A stretch of DNA of 64,000 nucleotides from an uncultured Acidobacteriia bacterium (GCA_903875575.1 CAIQWJ010000019.1:1-64000), one strand, 5' to 3'; counted from the stretch's first letter, positions 14,813 through 24,211 are shown. Notes: generated by a model not told the origin, from the sequence alone. Program-made: numbers and translations.

Positions 14813-17089
14813 CTAAAGCGCTGCGTTCTTCACGCCGAGTTCCTGCAGCAGCGACTTCGCCTTATACACAACCGTCAGCGCTTCGGTAATCCCCTGCGCC
14901 GCCACGTGTACCGCGCGTGCCTGCTCGTCGGTGTACAGGAAAACCTCCGGAAGGCTCTCCAGATTGCCGTCAAACGTAACACCAATCAAATCGCCCGCCG
15001 CATTCACTACCGGGCTGCCGTAATCGCCACCGCCGATGTCGGAGGTTGAGACGAAATTTAGCGAAGCGATGGGGTCCAGCTTGTCCTTGGCATCCACCCA
15101 CTGCTTCGTCACCTGGTATGGACCCTCATTGTTACGCCGGTAGTAAAGCCCACTGAAGGTTGCCGCGAAAGGCGACGGCTGGCCGGCGCGGTCGCTGTAG
15201 CCCTTCACCACACCGAAAGCCACACGCGGCGTGGACGTTCCATCCGGATAGTCTGATGTGCCGAAGAGACGGAAGCGGTAGGCGGCGATCTTCTCCGCCG
15301 CTGAGGCTTCCAGCGAGCCGATGTTGTCCTCGTACTCCTTGCGGATTTTGTCGGATGGCGCTTCAAGCGTGAGGGCGAGCTTGATCAGGGGGTCGTCCGA
15401 CTTGGCCAGCGCTTCTTTGCTGTTGAGCGAGGCGCGCACGGCTGGGTCGGCTAGTTTCGAGCCCTTCACCATGGCGGTGACGGATTCCGCCGTCGTCTTG
15501 CCGGTCAGGAAGGCCTTCAGGTTGATTTCTTTAATATCGGGGCCGTTTCCACGACCGCCGCCGGGGCCCCCAGGACCGGGAACCATGCCGGGTCCACCGC
15601 CCATGTCGCCACCACGACCGCCGCCAGGACCGCCACGGCCACCCCCGGGACCGCCCCCGCGTCCGCCCCCGGTTGCAGCGAGGTTCACGGTCTTCAGCTC
15701 ATCCATGTAGCGGGTCAGCACGGCGATTTCGACGGCCTCATTGATGACGGCGTCCTGATCCACGGGGAGGCCGCGAACCAGTTCGCGCGCGATTTTAAAC
15801 AGCGCCGAACCGGGCGCGGGCTCTTCTTCCAGAATCTGGTAGTTCTTATCCTGCTGGCCCCAGCGCTTGTAGGCGGTATCGACTTCGTCCCAGACTTTGG
15901 CTGCATCCATGCCGAGTTTCGGATTGCCTTCCACGGCGCGACGGATTTTGAGATCGAACGCGGTTTTGCGGGTCACCAGGCGGTCGTCCCGCAGACCGAT
16001 GACTTTGCCAGCCACGGTTTTGTATTCGGCGAGGAAGGTTGTCAAAGTCGCAAGTGCGGCAGCCTGATCGGGACCGCCTTTCGCGACCATCGTGCTGAGA
16101 TCGCTCACCAGAGGTTGCAACCGGGAGATCTTGCGCGGCAGTTCCGTGTCGCGCAGGAAGGTCAATTCGCCGGCGGTGATGACGCGCGAGGTGGGGGCTG
16201 GATTGCCGGAGGTGATGACGGCATCGCCATCCTGGATGGGGGAGTTGTTCCACTTCAGAAAATGTGGCGTGGCCGCAGGTTTGCCGCCTTCGTAAGCGCG
16301 GAGAAAAGCCACATCCATGCCATAGCGCAGGTACGAAATACTATCGCGCTCGCGGCCGAAGAAGGCGATGGAGCGTTCCGGCGCGAAAACCAGGCGCAGA
16401 TCCGAAAACCGTTTGTACTGATAAAGGTCGTAACGGCTGCCGGAGAAAAGCTTGACCACGGTGCAGATGTTCTTCGTTTTCGCCACGCAATCGCTTTCAA
16501 TCTTCGCGATATTGGCGTTGCGCTCGCGCAGCACCTGGGGGGAGGCGGCAAGATCTTTAGCGAGGCCCTTGGCTGTGTCGTCATTCTTCGCGGCGTTCGC
16601 GCCTTTGACCTGATTGGTAACGTCTTCCGTGCTCAGCAGAACGGACGCCTCCAGCCCGGGGCAGGCGAGTTCGGCGGTTTGCGAAGCGGCGTAAAAGCCG
16701 TCGTTGGTGTAATCGTGATCTTTGGTGCTGAGTTTGGCGATACAGCTGGCAACCAGATGCTGGTTGGTGAGCACCAGGCCGTTGGCGGAGACGAAGGACG
16801 CTGAACCGGCACCGTTGTTCAGACGCAGCGTTGCGAGGCGCAGATTTTCAGCCTGAGCGGCAGGAATTTCGAGGGAGCGCTTTGCTTTGGCCGGATCGCC
16901 GCTGGCACCGAGAGCGCCTGCTGGTGCACCGGGTGCGGTGGTTGCTACGGGGGACGGGGCCGGCTTAGGCAATTGATTCCAAAGCCAGATTCCGTCTTCC
17001 GCACGGGCGGGGGTGAGGGTGGAACCGAGAACCAGGAGGATGATCCCGGTGGCGAGGAAGCTGGTCTTGCGCATCGTCTTATTAGACAT
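14813..17089 (-). CDS. S46 family dipeptidyl-peptidase (DPP7/DPP11-like)
   Basis: About 758 residues; exported serine exopeptidase releasing dipeptides. A Sec signal (MRKTSFLATGIILLVLGSTL) precedes the mature EDGIWLWNQLP segment. The catalytic His is in GLVLTNQHLVASC, a candidate Asp in YGMDVAFLRAYE, and the Ser in GGGDYGSPVVNAAGDLIGVTFDGN, all S46-like. A Gly/Arg-rich insertion of about 40 residues (coded around 15545-15670) interrupts the helical domain and is unusual. The start was taken at MSNKTMRKTS; MRKTS five codons later is equally possible since neither has a clear ribosome site. Confidence 0.88.
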   Translation of the reverse strand: MSNKTMRKTSFLATGIILLVLGSTLTPARAEDGIWLWNQLPKPAPSPVATTAPGAPAGALGASGDPAKAKRSLEIPAAQAENLRLATLRLNNGAGSASFVSANGLVLTNQHLVASCIAKLSTKDHDYTNDGFYAASQTAELACPGLEASVLLSTEDVTNQVKGANAAKNDDTAKGLAKDLAASPQVLRERNANIAKIESDCVAKTKNICTVVKLFSGSRYDLYQYKRFSDLRLVFAPERSIAFFGRERDSISYLRYGMDVAFLRAYEGGKPAATPHFLKWNNSPIQDGDAVITSGNPAPTSRVITAGELTFLRDTELPRKISRLQPLVSDLSTMVAKGGPDQAAALATLTTFLAEYKTVAGKVIGLRDDRLVTRKTAFDLKIRRAVEGNPKLGMDAAKVWDEVDTAYKRWGQQDKNYQILEEEPAPGSALFKIARELVRGLPVDQDAVINEAVEIAVLTRYMDELKTVNLAATGGGRGGGPGGGRGGPGGGRGGDMGGGPGMVPGPGGPGGGRGNGPDIKEINLKAFLTGKTTAESVTAMVKGSKLADPAVRASLNSKEALAKSDDPLIKLALTLEAPSDKIRKEYEDNIGSLEASAAEKIAAYRFRLFGTSDYPDGTSTPRVAFGVVKGYSDRAGQPSPFAATFSGLYYRRNNEGPYQVTKQWVDAKDKLDPIASLNFVSTSDIGGGDYGSPVVNAAGDLIGVTFDGNLESLPEVFLYTDEQARAVHVAAQGITEALTVVYKAKSLLQELGVKNAAL

Positions 17090-17262
17090 CAACTGGATTG
17101 ATTCCGGGTAGGGTGCGAGTTCCCGAATGGGCCGGAGTATTTGGCCCTCCCCGTGTAATTCTGTGCAAATCACATTGCAACTTATTCAAAATAGATACGT
17201 TTTTCACCATTGCGTTGCACGAACCTCACGCCAATGTAACTTCCAGGGACTACAACTGAAGC

Positions 17263-18129
17263 ATGAGGTGCGACCTCCACGTTCATACCAAACACTCCGG
17301 CATGTGTACGGTACCCGGACTCTCGCGCGTTTGCCTGGAGTCTTACAACGAGCCCCGTGCACTTTACGAGACCCTGAAGCGGCGTGGCATGGGCCTGGTA
17401 ACCGTCACAGATCATGATTCGATCGAGGCGGCGGAAGAACTTCGGAAGTATCCTGATTTCTTCCTGAGCGAAGAAGTGACCGTCACATTGCCGAGCGGCA
17501 CAGAGATGCACGCCGGCGTTTACGGCATCACGGAGCAGGATCACATCGAACTCCAGCGACGCCGTACCGACACGGAGAGTCTGCTGGCCTATGCCGTTGA
17601 AAACCGGTTGTTTGTAACGGTCAATCACCTGTATTCCAGCCTCACGGGCGCGCGGGCCGAGGGGGATTTCGAGCTCTTCGCCCGCGAGTTCCACGGCGTG
17701 GAAGTCGCCAACGGCCACATGCTGGCCAGTGCCAACCGACTGGCTGCGAAGTTTGCCGCCCGGCATCGGTTGCCCGTCACAGCGGGTAGCGACGCACACT
17801 CTTCGCACGGCGCGGGCCGAACGTTCACGGAAATCGCCGGAGCTCGCAATGCGTCTGAGTATGTGACGGCGTTGCGGCGCGGTGAAGGCGTTCCTCATGG
17901 AGAGTCGGGCAGTTGCTGGAAGCTCACGCAGGCGATCTCGAGTATTGGCTGGTCCCTGCTGTGCACGAAGCCGCGAGCGGCGGTGTTGGCCCCGCTGTTT
18001 GCGTTCGTTCCGGTGTTCGCGGTGGTGAACTATTTCCGCGAGCATGCGTTTGCATGGTATTGGGGCCAGAAAAATGATCTGGTGGAGCCGGAGGCCGGTT
18101 CTCTGGCACTGCGGGCGTTTGAAATATGA
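17263..18129 (+). CDS. PHP-domain phosphoesterase-like protein
   Basis: A 288-residue PHP protein. Metal-binding motifs are DLHVHTKHS at the start, VTDHDSIEAAEEL, EEVTV, VNHLYS, and TAGSDAHSSHGAGR. These ligands place it with metal-dependent phosphoesterases rather than polymerases. A hydrophobic C-terminal stretch (AAVLAPLFAFVPVFAVVNYF) may touch the membrane. Its stop overlaps the start of the PAP2 phosphatase gene (ATGA), so the two are coupled and may act on a shared, perhaps lipid-derived, phosphate ester. That link is inference. Confidence 0.85.
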   Translation: MRCDLHVHTKHSGMCTVPGLSRVCLESYNEPRALYETLKRRGMGLVTVTDHDSIEAAEELRKYPDFFLSEEVTVTLPSGTEMHAGVYGITEQDHIELQRRRTDTESLLAYAVENRLFVTVNHLYSSLTGARAEGDFELFAREFHGVEVANGHMLASANRLAAKFAARHRLPVTAGSDAHSSHGAGRTFTEIAGARNASEYVTALRRGEGVPHGESGSCWKLTQAISSIGWSLLCTKPRAAVLAPLFAFVPVFAVVNYFREHAFAWYWGQKNDLVEPEAGSLALRAFEI

Positions 18130-18674
18130 CACTGGCGCGGGCAAAAGAGACGCTTTCGGTGCCGGATTACCGGCTGATGCGGCGCGTCAACCGCTGGCGC
18201 GCGCCTCGCTGGTTCCGCTGGTGGATGCTGCTTGCCACGCGGGCCGGCGATGGCTGGCTTTGGGGTGCACTCGGTATCGCGCTGCTGCTTTCAGGCGATG
18301 CGCAAAGTGCGCGTGCGGTGGAAGCCGCAGTCTGCGCGGTCTCCATCGGTATTCTGATCTTCCATAAGATCAAGCGTGTAGTGGGCCGGGTGCGACCGCG
18401 CGATATCGAGCCGCACTGCTGGGCCTGCATCGTGACCCGCGACAGGTTCTCATTCCCTTCAGGGCATTCCACAACTGCTTTCGCGGTCGCTGTGGCGGTT
18501 GGTTCTTTCTATCCGGAAGCCAGACCGCTGCTGCTGGTGCTGGCGGCGAATGTGGCGATTTCCCGGGTGGTCGTTGGGATGCACTTTTTGAGCGACATTC
18601 TGGTGGGCTCCGGTATGGGGGCACTGCTGGGATACGCGGCTTTTCTAAGTTTCACGCGCGGTGGGCTGATTTAA
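18126..18674 (+). CDS. PAP2-family membrane phosphatase
   Basis: A 182-residue membrane protein with the three phosphatidic-acid-phosphatase motifs: KRVVGRVRP, FPSGHSTTAF and SRVVVGMHFLSD. Several transmembrane helices surround them. Members dephosphorylate lipid phosphates such as undecaprenyl or phosphatidyl phosphates at the outer face of the cytoplasmic membrane. It overlaps the PHP gene by four bases and is the last gene of the pair. Confidence 0.92.
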   Translation: MTLARAKETLSVPDYRLMRRVNRWRAPRWFRWWMLLATRAGDGWLWGALGIALLLSGDAQSARAVEAAVCAVSIGILIFHKIKRVVGRVRPRDIEPHCWACIVTRDRFSFPSGHSTTAFAVAVAVGSFYPEARPLLLVLAANVAISRVVVGMHFLSDILVGSGMGALLGYAAFLSFTRGGLI

Positions 18675-18758
18675 CAAGGCCGGCGCGTTTCAAGCTCGCC
18701 GTTCGAACTTCGCCAGGCAAATGTCCTGGGAGGTTTGGATGGTGTTCGTTGCAGGGGC

Positions 18759-18780
18759 GGGGACTCCGGAAGGGGTCCCC
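18759..18780. other. GC-rich hairpin with GGAA tetraloop
   Basis: A 9-bp stem GGGGACTCC/GGGGTCCCC (one G-T wobble on this strand) encloses GGAA, a GNRA-type loop. It lies in the convergent gap between the PAP2 gene and the glycosidase-like gene. It lacks a T tract on either side, so it is at best a terminator-like or RNA-stabilising structure. Confidence 0.4.
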
Positions 18781-18799
18781 GGCTCAGGCTTCGCGCTTG

Positions 18800-21610
18800 T
18801 TATCCCTTTCGGACAAGATAGTACGGCTGCGCGGAATAGTCGCGCGGCAGGCCGGGGTATAGCGTCGGCGTGTCACCATCCGGCAGCACTTCGAAATAAT
18901 ACTGCAACGGGTAGGGCGAAGCAACATACGCCGCCGGAATTTCGGCGCGAAATCCGTTCGCGGTGGCCTCCATTGCGATCGTCTCCCACTTCTCCGCTTG
19001 ATTCACGTGCCGATAGGCAAGGTTCAATTTCCCCATCACCTCCGGCGGCAGGGAAGCCTCAATCGCAAGCGCAGTTCCCGCGCGGTAACGACTTACCGGC
19101 GTATGCTTCAGAGCGATGGTTGCACGCTGCGGCGTTGCCAGGGCCCCGGCTATGGCGGCTGTGGCTGTGATGGGGGGAGCCGTTGCCTTCGCGGCCGCCA
19201 TATCAGCAATGTCCTGATCGATGGCTGCGAGCCTGTCTCGCCATGTACCCCGAAGATTCGCGGCGTAACCGAAAGTGAGATCTGGCCGATAGATGTTGTT
19301 TGCGGTATCGGCGATCACCTGCCACGCATCGCGCGCGCGCTTGTACGCGTTCAGCGCGGCAGCGAGCGCGGCGGGATCGGCGGAGCGCGTGTAAATTCCA
19401 TACAACACACCCGCACGAAACTTCGCTGCGAAAAACTTACCCAGGTTGTTCTGAATCGAGATGTCGATGGCCCAGCGTTTTTGATCGGCGGTCTTCGTGG
19501 TGCCGTTCGCCGTCTCGGCCTCAGCAAGTTTCGCCTCGGAACTGCGGGCCAGATCCTCAAGCCAGGCCGCAACCTCAAGAGGAGAGTAGCTAGCGGAGCG
19601 CTCACCCTTGATCAAATCATCGGCGCACTTGTCAATCGTGCAGAATAATTGCGGATCCAGCGGACTGGTGGTGCCGAAGCGGCGCGGCGAAGGCGTGTCA
19701 CCATAAACATCCTTCGCATTCTCCACCACAATCGACTGATTCGTGTAAATCTCCGGCCAATAGCTGACGTTGGCGGCTGACGGCAGGTGCGCGGTTGTAA
19801 CGGTCGGCAGGATGCGACTGGAAAGTGCAAGCGCTTCTTCGCAGGCGTCTGCGGCAGGTCCCATCGCCTTTCTCAGAAATCGCTTTCGCGCGTCCGGTGT
19901 ACTGGCCGGATTGTAAATTCCGCGGCCCCACACGCGATACGTATAACGGTACTTCTCCCAATCCGGCACGGAAATCGGCGTCACCCCGGCGTAGGCGTCG
20001 CGACCTCCAGCGAGACCAGAGCCTTTGCGGCCCTTGAACGACAGCGGCTCCATCCATTCCACACCATCGCTCCCGGAGAAGTTGGACGCGCGCCCGTAGG
20101 CGTTCGCCATTTGCGGATCGCCCCAGAGCAACAGCCTCTGGGTACCCGGCCAGATGCGATGCAGCACCGCATGTTTGCGATCTTCACGCAGCAGATCGCC
20201 GTATCCGTAGCGCATGAAATTGCGCGACCCGTTGCTGAGCGACATCAGCGCCCCGGCTTTTTCAGATTCGCCGGGCTTTGGCATTTCGTTCGGGCGGATG
20301 GACGCCTGATGGTACGGCAGACCCATGTGCTCGGCCCAGTATTTCGGCGAGACAGTGCCCGGCATGCCGGTCGCCTGCGCCAGGCCGATCATCTGCGCGT
20401 CAATTCCCTTGGCGTGTTGATCGATTTCGATCTTTCGACCGACGGCGGTAATACCGGAAAGAACCGTCTTCCAGAATGGATAGCTTTGTTCCGGCACGCC
20501 GCTTTCGCCGTGCGTGCGAAGGGTAACGCCAGTGATGGCGGGGCACGCCACCAGCAGGGCATGCAAAGCATCGCGGCAATAAGCGGCGTGTGTGGCTGGT
20601 GTCAGGCCGGTGATGCGGTGGCTGGCATTGGGAGTTTCATGGAAATCCCAGGCGTGAGTCCACAGGCCGAGCTGGAAATCCAGCCCGCGTTCTGCGGCGG
20701 CCGCGCTGATGAATTGCAGGGCGCGCAGGTTGCGGCTGCGTTCATCGTCCGTAAGCAGGGTCGGCTTTCCTCCGAACGGTGTGGAAATACTGACCTGCAC
20801 GTTATAGCCCGGGACGTTGAGCAGAAACGGGTAGGAGAAATGGAGATAGGCGTCGCGAATCTCGCTCACAAAGTCGTAGCCTATACCAAAACTGAGATTG
20901 ATGCGATTAAAGCGATGCGTGACAAGCATCGTCAGGTAGTCGCGCCATGCGCTCTGGTCATAGAACCATGGTTTGTCTTCCACTTCACTGACGAACGCGC
21001 GCAGAACGCTGCGGATGCGGTTGGCTGGTCGCTCGACGGTCCGTGGGAGGGCGAAAGCTGCCGCTGCGGTGTCCGAATAGTCAAGGCGATCCGCGAGCTC
21101 CAGCATGGCGTAGACCAGGCCGCGCGGGTCGCGACCAGCGGCGGTAATCACCCGGCGGCCACCCAGAGAGGCGGTTGAGAGGGTAAAGGATTCTGCGGTC
21201 CCGGGCGGTTGGGAGGCGGCCGGCAAAGTGACCGGCGGTATAAGATTTGGGCCGCTGGTGACGATGCAGATTTCACCCGGCGTCACCATGGAAAGCGACT
21301 GGACCACGCGACCGGCGATTTGATGGCTCTGCAGGCGGTTCAGGAATTCGGTGACAACCCAGCGGGATGGAGGGGCGGAGGCGACGGGGTCGGCAGGGTC
21401 CTGGACGATGACGACGGAACCGGGCGCGATGGCCGGAACAGGGGCCGTGCCGCGGCCTGAGCCAGCACCGGGCACGGGTCGCTGCGCGCGGGCGAGACTG
21501 TCCACAGAAACGCCCAACGCGGTGCCCACGCCGGCCGCCTGGCCCGCAGTTTTCAGGAACTCGCGTCTCTGGATTATACGCTTCAATTTCAGGGCCAGCC
21601 TCGGACTCAT
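18800..21610 (-). CDS. Tat-exported glycoside-hydrolase-like protein
   Basis: About 936 residues from MSPRLALK, supported by GGGAGG five bases upstream. The Tat signal contains RREFLKTAGQAAGVG. Residues from about 65 to 190 look like the alpha/beta GH67N/GH20b-type domain preceding many glycosidases (GRDPRGLVYAMLELADRLDY). A TIM-barrel-like region follows (MLVTHRFNRINLSFGIGYDF, LDFQLGLWTHAWDFHE, THGESGVPE). The C-terminal third is helical with a final beta domain. It probably acts on polysaccharide or uronic-acid linkages; no catalytic acid could be assigned. Confidence 0.7.
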   Translation of the reverse strand: MSPRLALKLKRIIQRREFLKTAGQAAGVGTALGVSVDSLARAQRPVPGAGSGRGTAPVPAIAPGSVVIVQDPADPVASAPPSRWVVTEFLNRLQSHQIAGRVVQSLSMVTPGEICIVTSGPNLIPPVTLPAASQPPGTAESFTLSTASLGGRRVITAAGRDPRGLVYAMLELADRLDYSDTAAAAFALPRTVERPANRIRSVLRAFVSEVEDKPWFYDQSAWRDYLTMLVTHRFNRINLSFGIGYDFVSEIRDAYLHFSYPFLLNVPGYNVQVSISTPFGGKPTLLTDDERSRNLRALQFISAAAAERGLDFQLGLWTHAWDFHETPNASHRITGLTPATHAAYCRDALHALLVACPAITGVTLRTHGESGVPEQSYPFWKTVLSGITAVGRKIEIDQHAKGIDAQMIGLAQATGMPGTVSPKYWAEHMGLPYHQASIRPNEMPKPGESEKAGALMSLSNGSRNFMRYGYGDLLREDRKHAVLHRIWPGTQRLLLWGDPQMANAYGRASNFSGSDGVEWMEPLSFKGRKGSGLAGGRDAYAGVTPISVPDWEKYRYTYRVWGRGIYNPASTPDARKRFLRKAMGPAADACEEALALSSRILPTVTTAHLPSAANVSYWPEIYTNQSIVVENAKDVYGDTPSPRRFGTTSPLDPQLFCTIDKCADDLIKGERSASYSPLEVAAWLEDLARSSEAKLAEAETANGTTKTADQKRWAIDISIQNNLGKFFAAKFRAGVLYGIYTRSADPAALAAALNAYKRARDAWQVIADTANNIYRPDLTFGYAANLRGTWRDRLAAIDQDIADMAAAKATAPPITATAAIAGALATPQRATIALKHTPVSRYRAGTALAIEASLPPEVMGKLNLAYRHVNQAEKWETIAMEATANGFRAEIPAAYVASPYPLQYYFEVLPDGDTPTLYPGLPRDYSAQPYYLVRKG

Positions 21611-21748
21611 GATAACCTCCCAGCCGCGACGCAATCGGGTGTGATATCAATGGTGAAAAGGCCGGAAGCTGACCCCTGTTGGCTGGCGTGAGATCCGTAT
21701 TCGCATTCAAGTGCGGGAACGCCGCTTCCGGTAGTGAAAGGTAACACC

Positions 21749-22054
21749 GTGGACTCCCCGAACCGTAAGTTGATCCGCCCATCGTTCAATGAAGTGAAGG
21801 ACAAGATGGAGCAGCCCCGTAAGGCGCCGCCCTTGAAGCGCCCCACGCCGCCGGATCAGACCAACGCGGAGAATTTCTATTACGTCAAACAAATGCAGGC
21901 CAAGACGCCTATGGTGATCACACTCAAGGACGGCGAAGTCCTTAAAGGGAGCATCGAGTGGTATGACCGCTCATGTCTCAAAGTGAATCGCGATGGCGCG
22001 CCGAACGTTTTGGTCTACAAAAGCAATATTAAATACCTGCATAAGGACGAATAG
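21749..22054 (+). CDS. Divergent Hfq/LSm-like RNA-binding protein
   Basis: About 101 residues. The C-terminal 60 (NAENFYYVKQMQAKTPMVIT and LKDGEVLKGSIEWYDRSCLK, then VLVYKSNIKYL) follow the Sm1-Sm2 pattern of Hfq, with VYKSNIKYL in place of the usual YKHAI motif. The N-terminal 40 residues are basic and proline-rich, an extension absent from typical Hfq. A GTG start with GAAAGG seven bases upstream was chosen; an earlier in-frame GTG has no ribosome site. It probably acts as an RNA chaperone for small RNAs, by family. Confidence 0.8.
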   Translation: MDSPNRKLIRPSFNEVKDKMEQPRKAPPLKRPTPPDQTNAENFYYVKQMQAKTPMVITLKDGEVLKGSIEWYDRSCLKVNRDGAPNVLVYKSNIKYLHKDE

Positions 22055-22111
22055 TCCGTTTTACAAGGCGGAGAATAGTCCCCGGAAATCTTGCCGCGGC
22101 GGTGTGCCCGC

Positions 22112-23281
22112 ATGACTCGGCGGAGGGCGTTCCAATCTCTGGCTGCTTTGGGCTTAGGCGCGCCTCTGCGCGCGGCCACTTCACTGCCACCCGCCACCCA
22201 GGCGTCCAGCGTTTCTAAGATGATGGTCGCGCCTAAGGCTGGCACAAGCGATATACGATTGCGCCCGGTCACTGTTGCTCCCGAACGCGTCATCCGCACC
22301 ATCGTGGGACTTCGTCCCTTCCGGCCATCCGGCTTTGTGGTTCGCGGCGAGGAAATGCGCGGCAAAACCGTGGTCCACAACTACGGCCACGGCGGGGCCG
22401 GTATTACGCTTTCCTGGGGTACTGCGCATCTGGCGGCGCTCGAAGTGCAGAAGACAGGCCAGAAGGAAGTTGCTGTGGTGGGTGCCGGTGCGGTCGGCAT
22501 GGCGACGGCGCGGTTGCTCGTGGAGCGTGGTTTTAGGGTTTCGATGTACACCAGAGATCTGCCTCCCAACACGACTTCCAATATTGCCGGCGGCCAGTGG
22601 TTCCCTTTCACGTTTTACGATGTGGACCATCTGACGCCCACTTTTGAAGAGCAGTTCGCCACAGCGCTCGAATTTTCCTACAAGCGGTATCAGACGATGG
22701 TGGGCGATTACTACGGTGTCCGCTGGCTGCCGAATTTTCAGATGGCGGATGCACCTCTGCCGACGAATGGCTTGTTAAGCCGGACCGGTCCCGTTTTCCG
22801 CATGTTGCCGCAGTTCACGGAACTGGTTCCCGCGCGGCATCCGTTCCCATTTCGCTATGCGCGCCGTTTCGATACGATGTTCATCCAGCCGCCGATCTAT
22901 CTGGACGCTATGCTGCGGGAATTGCGAATCTCCGGCGTCTCGGTCGAGGTCCGCGATTTCCGCGATGCCGCAGAGATTCTCGCACTGCCGGAGCCGGTGA
23001 TTGTGAACTGTACGGGTCTGGGAGCAAAAGGCCTGTTTGGCGACGAGGAACTGATACCGATCAAGGGTCAGCTCACGATTCTGATACCCGATGACGAAGT
23101 AACCTATGCCACCATGGCACCGGAACTCTACATGTTCCCGCGGCGTGACGGAATTGTGCTGGGCGGGTCGCACGAGCGCGGCGTTTGGGATCTGGCCCCC
23201 GATCTGGCGGAGACTGAGCGCGTCCTGACGCAACACGCCGATATTTTCCGAAGAATGGCGCGTCCGGCAAGGGTGGGTTAA
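22112..23281 (+). CDS. D-amino-acid-oxidase-like FAD enzyme with permuted domain order
   Basis: About 389 residues. A probable Tat signal (MTRRRAFQSLAALGLG) is followed at 62-75 by RTIVGLRPFRPSGF and at 89-95 by HNYGHGG then GITLSWG. In standard D-amino-acid oxidases these form the C-terminal end. Only afterwards comes the FAD dinucleotide-binding strand VAVVGAGAVGMATARL (about 120-135), then TTSNIAGGQWFP, VIVNCTG and a terminal DGIVLGGSHERGVW. The ORF is unbroken. This order suggests a circular permutation of the DAAO fold; substrates are presumably D-amino acids. The stop is two bases from the convergent thioesterase. Confidence 0.8.
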   Translation: MTRRRAFQSLAALGLGAPLRAATSLPPATQASSVSKMMVAPKAGTSDIRLRPVTVAPERVIRTIVGLRPFRPSGFVVRGEEMRGKTVVHNYGHGGAGITLSWGTAHLAALEVQKTGQKEVAVVGAGAVGMATARLLVERGFRVSMYTRDLPPNTTSNIAGGQWFPFTFYDVDHLTPTFEEQFATALEFSYKRYQTMVGDYYGVRWLPNFQMADAPLPTNGLLSRTGPVFRMLPQFTELVPARHPFPFRYARRFDTMFIQPPIYLDAMLRELRISGVSVEVRDFRDAAEILALPEPVIVNCTGLGAKGLFGDEELIPIKGQLTILIPDDEVTYATMAPELYMFPRRDGIVLGGSHERGVWDLAPDLAETERVLTQHADIFRRMARPARVG

Positions 23282-23283
23282 GA

Positions 23284-23754
23284 CTACTCCCGCCTGCGGT
23301 GTTGCAACCGGTATTCCCGTCGTTCCCCTGCCTGTTCAAATCTCCTCTTCTCTACGTCCGTCTCCGGCACCACGGGAGGCACCGGCACGCTTCGCCCATC
23401 CTTTGTCACCGCCACAAACGTCAGAAATGCCGAAGAAACGTGCTTTTCCTCACCCCGAATGAGATCTTCCACCCAGACCTTCACCCCGACCTCCATCGAA
23501 GTATTAAACGCGCGATTCACGCTTGCCCGTAGCCGGACCAGCTGGCCGATCCGGACAGGTGAAATGAAATCCATGTGGTCCACCGACGCCGTGACCACAG
23601 GGTTCCGGCAGTGTTTCATGGCGGCAATGGCGCCAGCGAGGTCGACCAGGTGCATGATCTTGCCCCCAAGGAGGTTTCCCCGGCCGTTGGCGTCGTTTGG
23701 CAGCGCCAGTTCCGAATACTCTGAAATCGACTCTCTCACATAGCGTCCCTGCAT
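23284..23754 (-). CDS. Acyl-CoA thioesterase, hotdog fold
   Basis: A 156-residue single-hotdog protein of the YciA/BACH type, hydrolysing acyl-CoA thioesters. The marks are LALPNDANGRGNLLGGKIMHLVDLAGAIAAMKH, then VTASVDHMDFISPVRIGQLVRLRASV, and the closing strand HVSSAFLTFVAV. The ATG is preceded by AGGAGA at good spacing. The Arg/Glu-rich tail is probably disordered. It converges with the DAAO-like gene. Confidence 0.9.
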   Translation of the reverse strand: MQGRYVRESISEYSELALPNDANGRGNLLGGKIMHLVDLAGAIAAMKHCRNPVVTASVDHMDFISPVRIGQLVRLRASVNRAFNTSMEVGVKVWVEDLIRGEEKHVSSAFLTFVAVTKDGRSVPVPPVVPETDVEKRRFEQAGERREYRLQHRRRE

Positions 23755-23821
23755 GATGATTCTCCTGTGTGTTCCAATTCTATGGATGCGGTAAACAGCC
23801 GGTTAGACCCAACTCTGATCT

Positions 23822-24211
23822 TCAGCCCCCGATTTGCCGAAGATACGCACGGGCACAGGCACGGATCTGCGTCGTTAGCGGGTCGCCTGCAGGTTCGGAA
23901 GCAGAGGTGGGGTCCACCACCGCTCGACCCACGGCTACGGGGTGATGGTCGCGCTCCAAAGCCCACGCCACCACCACACCTTCACCATCCCGGCTCTTGA
24001 CAGTAAAGCGCGCGGCATCTTCTGGTGCCAGCGCTGCCCGCTCGCAGTGGCCGCGGGCGTACCCGAAGTTGCAGCAGCGCCGCAGTATTTGAGGCTCGAT
24101 CGTCGCACTGTTATCTGCTGCGCAGACGCCATCGAAGAGATCCCCCAGCGGTGGCGCGATGGCGATGAGTTCGCCTAATGTCAATGTCGGCAGGAAGAGG
24201 GGGCAGGCCAT
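23822..24211 (-). CDS. Small Cys-containing conserved hypothetical protein
   Basis: A 129-residue protein with CCNFGYARGHCERAA at about 46-60, a cysteine cluster of the type seen in a family of small Acidobacteria proteins that might bind metal. The remainder reads like one alpha/beta domain (VVVAWALERDHHPVAVGRAVV). It is divergent from the TPR gene 55 bases away. No strong ribosome site is seen. Function unknown. Confidence 0.55.
   Translation of the reverse strand: MACPLFLPTLTLGELIAIAPPLGDLFDGVCAADNSATIEPQILRRCCNFGYARGHCERAALAPEDAARFTVKSRDGEGVVVAWALERDHHPVAVGRAVVDPTSASEPAGDPLTTQIRACARAYLRQIGG

Noticed and set aside
22091-22111. TTG start for the DAAO-like gene
   Set aside because: The ATG at 22112 gives a better Tat signal beginning MTRRR; the TTG adds only a short basic stretch.
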